Shown: positions 60,301 through 64,000 of the stretch, in pieces | How the letters are laid out: every line of letters begins with the position of its first letter | Position numbering within the stretch: the stretch's first letter is position 1 | Assembly (NCBI RefSeq): GCF_963675165.1 | Contig: NC_087378.1 | Coordinates: forward strand, 4,955,205 to 5,019,204 | Reading direction: 5' to 3' | Length of the DNA: 64,000 nucleotides | From: Halichondria panicea | Lineage: Eukaryota; Porifera; Demospongiae; Suberitida; Halichondriidae | Position numbers and translations under genes: made by a program | Notes under the pieces: model-generated | What the model was told of the DNA's origin: nothing | Seen by the model: only the letters and a program-made list of their open reading frames with translations | The model's database searches: none

Positions 60301-60821
60301 TAAACCGTTCTTCCATTTCGATTCTCTAAATTCACCGTAGGAAATTTTACAAGTTGATATAAAGAATGTTTTCTTGAGGTTTGACGCAGAGCAAGTGAGT
60401 TATATAATACTATACGTTGATATTTTCATGATTAATTTTTATTTTGTAGGGAAGAGAAGTTCCCGACTTTTTCTGTGGGAAAATAAGTTTTGATATAATG
60501 ATGGATCCTGTAGTCACACCTAGTGGAATAACGTATCCTCACACAGTTGTGATGCTGTAATCATCAAATAAAGCAATAAAATAATATTATAGTGTGTATA
60601 CTTAATAATAACAGTTACAACAGGCGAGATATTGAAGACCATTTGCAGGTACTCTAGCGCATGTACACGTGCAACTAATCATGATTTCCTTGCAGAGAGT
60701 TGGAAATTTTGACCCCATCACACGACAAGAACTAAAATGTGAACAGCTGATACCGAATCTAGCATTGAAGGAAGCCATTGATAGTTTTATTTCTAGAAAT
60801 GAGTGGGTAGAGGACTATTGA
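42318..60821 (+). CDS. STUB1: CHIP, TPR/U-box co-chaperone ubiquitin ligase, complete
   Basis: Product: E3 ligase that binds Hsp70/Hsp90 C-termini through its TPR domain and ubiquitinates misfolded clients via a C-terminal U-box; acts as a dimer in the cytosol. Nine exons: 42318-42398, 47272-47467, 57685-57761, 57822-57910, 60238-60295, 60341-60394, 60450-60532, 60615-60648 and 60696-60821. All junctions are GT-AG with consistent phases, giving about 265 residues against 303 in human. [52 protein letters not shown]. Helical middle: [21 protein letters not shown]-box: [55 protein letters not shown], ending in the conserved NEWVEDY. The shorter size comes from a short N-terminus and middle. The frame is open upstream of the chosen ATG to 42129, so a longer start or 5' exon is possible. 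Introns 1 (4.9 kb) and 2 (10.2 kb) are packed with transposons. Confidence 0.96.
42446..43999. mobile_element. CGTACTTATTCGATTTA-family MITE, split by another element
   Basis: Left end TACTGTACTTATTCGATTTA, right end TAAATCGAATAAGTATACTG. Interior blocks match 27559-27861. It is interrupted by the element at 42541-43749. Lies in STUB1 intron 1. Confidence 0.8.
42541..43749. mobile_element. 1.2-kb element with AGCGAGTCCAAA ends
   Basis: Ends AGCGAGTCCAAA and TTTGGACTCGCT with AGTTCTGGT on both sides (42532-42540, 43750-43758), a 9-bp duplication if the ends are placed this way; the TA at the ends leaves 7-9 bp as the range. No long ORF; AT-rich interior. Confidence 0.85.
43996..44402. mobile_element. 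MITE with ATTTAYTTGATTAAACGCC ends
   Basis: ACTGTATTTATTTGATTAAA on the left and TTTAATCAAGTAAATACGGT on the right. GGCGTTTAAA/GGGCGTTTAT motifs repeat inside. It directly abuts the previous MITE and a fragment of the same family (44405-44600). Confidence 0.8.
44630..45450 (+). pseudogene. LINE reverse-transcriptase fragment split by a MITE
   Basis: Before the MITE the plus strand reads [20 protein letters not shown] ... [10 protein letters not shown] and, in another frame, RKLVGLL. After the MITE it continues with [20 protein letters not shown] and SPVWDPFL, the thumb/connection region typical of LINEs. The two parts join at the MITE target site. Several stops. Confidence 0.75.
44788..45321. 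mobile_element. 7-bp-TSD MITE family, copy 3
   Basis: Ends CATAGATAGAGTAGAGAGGG and CTACTCTATCTATG; perfect 7-bp flanks GATTACT (44781-44787, 45322-45328). The interior is the reverse complement of copy 2 with high identity. Confidence 0.92.
45451..46209. other. STUB1 intron 1, no gene seen
   Basis: No exon or clear repeat beyond a short ACACACATGCATGCATAC run at 45478 and a C run at 46108. Confidence 0.4.
46210..46735 (+). repeat. R1 copy with duplicated end
   Basis: The CTGTGCTAATACCTCTCGCCA end occurs twice (46235, 46328), then the R1 body and the CGTATCCCTCGTGCGGCTA end with a CA run. Confidence 0.75.
47960..48441. other. STUB1 intron 2: dispersed and MITE fragments
   Basis: 47970-48060 matches the 17945 repeat. 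48200-48430 holds an inverted pair of the AAGGCGACCCTCCAAGTATG family without intact ends. Confidence 0.55.
48442..48572. mobile_element. Foldback mini-element (TTAGACACTGTTTT ends)
   Basis: TTAGACACTGTTTTGGAGGT ... GATTTAGAAGCCC pairs with GGGCTTCTAAATC ... AAAACAGTGTCTAA. Same family as 18834-18964. Confidence 0.75.
48736..49959. mobile_element. 7-bp-TSD MITE family, copy 4 (1.2 kb)
   Basis: Ends CATAGATAGTAGAGG..GGGATTGGAAAC and GTTTCCAATCCC..CTACTATCTATG; perfect 7-bp flanks ATCTTAT (48729-48735, 49960-49966). The largest copy; the interior lacks a transposase-like ORF. Confidence 0.9.
50028..50893 (-). repeat. R1 copy, uninterrupted reference
   Basis: Runs from ATGCCTCGAGGCGTAGCCGC through TGTGTGTCTG repeats and GTAACTGCTCAACGGTTGC to GGCGAGAGGCATTAGCACAA with CGCCAGCTTGAACACT. 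It has no insertions, so it serves as the empty site for the MITE at 10289 and the elements at 20109 and 21431. Confidence 0.85.
51637..51811. mobile_element. MITE with CGTATAGCGAGTATATTTCG ends
   Basis: Left GCGTATAGCGAGTATATTTC GAGGGTATAA pairs with right TTATACCCTCGAAATAATAT..ACCCGCTATACGGTA. Family of 57189-57383. Confidence 0.8.
52205..52727 (-). repeat. R1 partial copy
   Basis: Starts ATTCCTCATGGCGTAGCCGC ACGAGGG and runs to CTTGAGGTCCTGGTAAGCCA near 52720. The far end is lost. Confidence 0.75.
53418..53525. repeat. Poly-A run and AGTAGC-type microsatellite
   Basis: About 22 A residues at 53418-53440, then AGTAGCAGCAGTAGTAGT variants at 53465-53525. The surrounding 52728-54540 shows no gene. 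Confidence 0.9.
54543..54756. mobile_element. MULE-like TAGCCTC family, right-end fragment
   Basis: Ends AGAACAGAAAAAGGAGAGGC then TGCGAAGGAGGCTA, as in copies 2 and 3, with the subterminal CTTAGCGGGGCAGGCTC. The left end and matching target duplication were not found. Confidence 0.7.
54841..55599. mobile_element. 7-bp-TSD MITE family, copy 5
   Basis: Ends CATAGATTGAAAAGGAAAGG and CCTTCCTCTTCAATCTATG; perfect 7-bp flanks GTCTAGG (54834-54840, 55600-55606). Subterminal AACGCGGAGTGTTTCA inverted repeats. No ORF. Confidence 0.9.
56200..56440 (-). repeat. Degenerate R1-related repeat
   Basis: CTATAGACTTCTAGTCATTT TCTTGGATTTTAAT..GTGGATTTGCAAAATAATAC ... AACGCTAGCTATTGGTAGC, as at 2290-2470 and 8800-9000. 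Confidence 0.65.
57189..57383. mobile_element. MITE with TACCGTATAGCGGGTA ends (195 bp)
   Basis: Perfect short TIR TACCGTATAGCGGGTAATTT at the left and AAATTACCCGCTATACGGTA at the right. Lies 300 bp upstream of STUB1 exon 3. Confidence 0.88.
57950..58262 (-). repeat. Dispersed repeat copy in STUB1 intron 4
   Basis: Contains TTGTCCAATGATGTCAAACT CTTCTGA and ATCCCAGTGCATTATGCC, matching 17945-18340 in inverted order. A lone end of the 7-bp-TSD family (CATAGATTATAAGG..GGATTGGAAACAC) starts at 58264; its partner was not found. Confidence 0.6.
58300..59790. other. STUB1 intron 4, no gene seen
   Basis: No exon or strong repeat. ACCTTAGCCGACAA..TTGCT.GAGTTCCATCGCTAAGCG-type phrases occur twice (59370, 59515). 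Confidence 0.35.
59791..59910. repeat. CACCGTA-type element end, unexpanded
   Basis: Same order as 1870-2282 (CACACCCATAGATCAATTAA ... CTCAACTAGCGAAGCTCAAC ... GACCTTCAGGGCCACCGTA), but with one to two AACTAGCGAAG units only. Confidence 0.8.
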
Positions 60822-61163
60822 GGTTATGGAACATTGTATTGAGGTACATTATAATTATCCTGAGAACGAAGAAAGTTTTGTTTGGTCGTCATTATTAATT
60901 AATTTCTGGATTTTAATATTGGAGTTGATTTTAGTTGATTTCAGGAGTTGAGTTGACTCTACGAAAAGTGATTCTGATCTACGAGAGTTGATGCGAAGTT
61001 GCTGCATGTGCATGGCATGGTAAGAATTGATCTCGTGGGAGTTGATCTTTATCTCGTGCACAGAATGGCTCTAAAATACAAATGTAACAGCAAGATCATC
61101 TAAAAATTATCTTCAAACCTACCTCAAGCCTTGCCTATGGCGCTATTATTAGTGCCATAATTC

Positions 61164-61400
61164 AAGGGGGGTATACTTTTTGCATTAGGGGGTATACTTT
61201 TTCATTAGGGGGTATACTTTTTTATTATAGGGGGTATACTTTTTTTATTAGGGGGTATACTTTTCATTATGGCATACTCTTCATTAGGGGGTATACTCTT
61301 TTCATTAGGGGTACACTTTTTCATTAGCGTATACTCTTTTCATTACGGGGTACACTTTTTCATTAGGGTGTACTCTTTTCATTAGGGGGTACACTTTTCT
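61164..61400. repeat. GGGGTATACTTTTTCATTA minisatellite
   Basis: About eleven to twelve imperfect units of 19-24 bp (GGGGTATACTTTT..CATTAG), some degraded to GGGGTACAC. It lies 340 bp after the STUB1 stop codon. Confidence 0.9.
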
Positions 61401-61734
61401 AGGGTATAAATTTTTTTCATGAGAGCAGTATAGGAGAACATTATTCAGTATACTTTTCACTGGAGCCCTTATTTTATGGGCTCCTGATAAATCGATGACC
61501 ATTTCCAGAAGACATTCGACTTATTGATCGACCTTTGACCTGAACACAGAAGAAATTCAGAGGAGGCTGGAACCACTTGACCTTAGTCAGAATTTTGTTA
61601 TAATGAGATTCATACACAAGGCGTCATCGCATTGGAATGTTTATCATGTGCGTGGGTGGAAAACGTCTGCAATTACTATAGTGGGGGTGGAGCTTCGGTC
61701 ACATGACACTGTACTTAACTTACTGTAGCCAGAG

Positions 61735-62850
61735 GAGGGAGGACACGATTAACCCTCTATAGCTAATTAGCTAATCATCGTGACCTTTTAATTACATTCT
61801 TTGAACGAGTTCATCTTTTCTTTCTTTATAACCTCTACAGATTGGGACACACAGAACAGTATTGTAGTATGAGTGACAGGCAATTCTTGCAGGCACAGAG
61901 CAAACCATACAAATAAAAGGGGTACTAGAAGCTGAGACTGTTAGTGTCATTTATGTTCTTCATGTTGGAGACACTCTAAACTAAACAATTCCATGTTGCA
62001 GCTTTATCACAGAGACAGGAGTGCTTCTCACAGGGATCTTGGAGACAGGAGTGTTCCTCATAATTATATAGGGATCCTAAAAACAATATTATGTGCAATT
62101 ACTATGTAAATACTTTTCGATGTATATAAAAATTATGTGACGTTGGCTAATTTTTGATTCTGGACGTGCCTTAATACCCCTGAGTACGGCGGATGTTTTA
62201 ATATACCTGATGATTTTATAATTTAGTTTTACAAGGTTAATTGGTCACATGATGGTCACATGATCTTTATTTCATTTAAGGATGCTTAAATTATTATGAC
62301 AAAACAATATTATGTGCAATTACTATGTAAATACTTTTCGATGTATGTGACGTTGGCTAATTTTTGATTCTGGACGTGCCTTAATACCCCTGAGTACGGC
62401 CGATGTTTTAATATACCTGATGATAGACCTTGATTAGTGCTCTCTAGTGGTGGTCACTAAATAGGATTTCTTCAAACTTCTCTTTCAGACTACTTCAAGT
62501 CTAGTTTTAGTGTCTGTAAGTTTTAAAACGTTATTCTACAGGGGGGGGTCAATTTTTATTTCGCCAATTAATTTTTGTTCAAAAGCAGAGATACGATCAA
62601 AAGTCAGCTCTTGTACTAGCCTCGATATCGTGAGCGGCTTGTTCTCGAGGTCAACGCACAACTGGCTTTGACCATGCATAGATATAAGAAGGAATTGAAT
62701 TGAATCTCCCTTCTTATATCTATGCTTTGACCCAGAGGAGGAGGACACGACTAACCTTAGCTCTAATTAGCTAATTATCACGACCTTTTAATTACATTCT
62801 TTGAACGATTCATCTTTTCTTTCTTTATAACCTCTACATATTGGGACACA
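61735..62850. repeat. Two interleaved direct repeats
   Basis: Pair one: CCAGAGGAGG...GACCTTTTAATTACATTCTT...ATTGGGACACAC at 61729-61869 and 62732-62851. Pair two: ACAATATTATGTGCAATTAC...CTGGACGTGCCTTAATACC...ATACCTGATGAT at 62087-62211 and 62300-62425. A perfect palindrome, ATAGATATAAGAAGG / CCTTCTTATATCTAT, lies at 62677-62724. The second copy of pair one ends at a CATAGATA end of the 7-bp-TSD family. Confidence 0.75.
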
Positions 62851-63258
62851 CCATAGATACACGAAAGAAAGGGATAGGCAACGCCCAGCACTTCCGTTGG
62901 ATGAGTGTGTGCACTCAAAATGTCAGTGAAGATATTAATAGTTTGTAGTATTACAGCAAACTGTGCATGCTCTTGAGGAGACACCATGCAGATACACTTA
63001 GACATAGGCTATTAATCTTTTAGAGCTACTATATGCAAAGTGATGAGAAAGTGAGCTCCACAGGGGGTGTCAGTACACTCTACAAACCATAATTTTATAG
63101 CAGTCAACAACTGAGTAAAAACAACTGATAAAAAATACTAATTCAGAGAGCTATAATTTTATATAGACAAGAAGTTTACATGCTATATTCAGTATAAAAA
63201 CAATTAAGTAATAAATCCTGTGTAAACTACTCCCAAAAAACTTAGTGTTCAACGACAG

Positions 63259-63611
63259 TTAAAAGGTGACTCCAAGCCATATACATGCTATCATCACCAA
63301 AATTGAGAGAGGTGCAACAGTTGCTGAGCTGTTACATGTAAATGAAGATGCCCTCATCTTCAGGATCTCAGCATTCCTGTTAGCTGCGTTCTCTGAAATA
63401 TAATTATATCTTGTAAAAGTATTTTATATCTGGTAAAATATAAAAGTATTGTCATAATTAAATTATGAGCTTACGGGTAGAGCCAAGAATACGTGCTGAT
63501 ATGTTTACACAGTTGAATCCAAAACCAAGACGATATATCCTCTGACTTATCACAAGCACATCGGTTGGATCGACATTGTCATCTCTAGTCAGTTTTTTAA
63601 CAATCTCAGAT
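63259..63611 (-). CDS. Last two exons of an unidentified membrane-anchored protein (partial)
   Basis: Exon 63475-63611 (phase-joined, 45 full codons: SEIVKKLTRDDNVDPTDVLV ... LGFGFNCVNISARILGST) is followed by a GT-AG intron of 82 bp and the final exon 63259-63392 (NAANRNAEILKMRAS ... stop). The C-terminus ATVAPLSILVMIACIWLGVT is one hydrophobic segment ending two residues before the stop, with small residues (SSFTCNSSAT) before it. That suits a GPI-anchor signal or a tail membrane anchor. Upstream exons are probably beyond the right edge. Family not recognised. Splice acceptors TTTCAG and ACTAG support the model. Confidence 0.65.
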
Positions 63612-63769
63612 CTAGTAAAACAAGGTCAACAGCACAAGAATAGTTAATTGAATTATATATAAATTATTGTGTCTCTATCGAGATTACGCCCACCCCCACG
63701 TTTGGGTGAAAGTTTCTACATACGCTATTTGCTTCAAGAATACGCCAACCAGGAAGTGGAAGTGGTGCA

Positions 63770-64000
63770 ATTTTGTCAGTTAGTGAGTAAACTATTTGGT
63801 TCCTATATATAATTATGTATGGGAACAAAGATATATATGGAACAAAAAGTGTAGGGGTACACTCGTTGTTCCCCATGTACATGGGACCAAAGAGTATGAA
63901 GGTACACTCTTGCACAAAATTTAGAGTGTTTATAAATAGTGTCAAAAACAACACCAATGAACTGATAATCATTATCGCACTACTGGTAACACCAATGAAG
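63770..64000. mobile_element. End of a palindrome-rich RecQ-type element
   Basis: Reverse complement of the 6920-7255 region: CTTCATTGGTGTTACCAGTA at the edge, TTCATTGGTGTT..., then GTGTACCCCTACACTTTTTG and a CCCCATGTACATGGG palindrome. It is cut by the window edge and lies next to the partial gene at 63259-63611. Confidence 0.8.

Noticed and set aside
62087..62425. Direct repeats considered as LTRs
   Set aside because: No primer-binding site, polypurine tract, TG...CA ends or target duplication seen; the repeats are interleaved, not terminal.

Overview
This is AT-rich eukaryotic DNA, most likely from a marine invertebrate and best matching a demosponge. The evidence is GT-AG introns splitting short coding exons, a cilia gene and a CHIP ubiquitin ligase gene of animal type, and a very high load of short inverted-repeat transposons. 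Nothing in the sequence fixes the species. There is no bacterial-style operon, no CRISPR array, and no rRNA or tRNA that I could recognise.

Three host genes can be read by splicing exons by eye. (1) The N-terminal part of SPAG17 (central-apparatus protein PF6) lies on the minus strand. Six in-phase exons run from the start codon at 24145 to 3433, and the gene continues off the left edge. (2) A complete STUB1/CHIP gene lies on the plus strand, 42318-60821, in nine exons whose phases all join. It encodes about 265 residues: TPR repeats, a helical middle and a U-box ending in a conserved acidic tail. (3) The last two exons of an unidentified minus-strand gene with a hydrophobic C-terminus lie at 63259-63611. 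Only about 2 kb of the 64 kb is host coding sequence.

The rest is mostly mobile DNA, often nested. Left part (1-24 kb, SPAG17 introns): a pogo-like MITE, a RecQ-like helicase element with subterminal palindromes, a dispersed repeat family called R1 here, and two IS630/Tc1-type elements. Each of the latter carries a second, convergent gene ending in a SHOCT-like motif. Middle (24-42 kb, between the genes): foldback elements, two TACGGTGGCC-type elements with (GTTGGTAGTTGGCA)-like arrays, a 5'-truncated LINE, and a convergent pair made of a RecQ-like helicase and a DUF6589 gene. Right part (42-64 kb, STUB1 introns and beyond): MITEs inside MITEs, more R1 copies and minisatellites.

Comparing occupied with empty copies inside the window gives direct target-site-duplication evidence. 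One family (TAGCCTC...GAGGCTA) has perfect 9-bp duplications in three copies. Another (CATAGATAG...) has perfect 7-bp duplications in five copies. The candidate undescribed systems are the two-gene IS630-like element with a PB1-like/SHOCT accessory protein, and the RecQ-like helicase plus DUF6589 pair.
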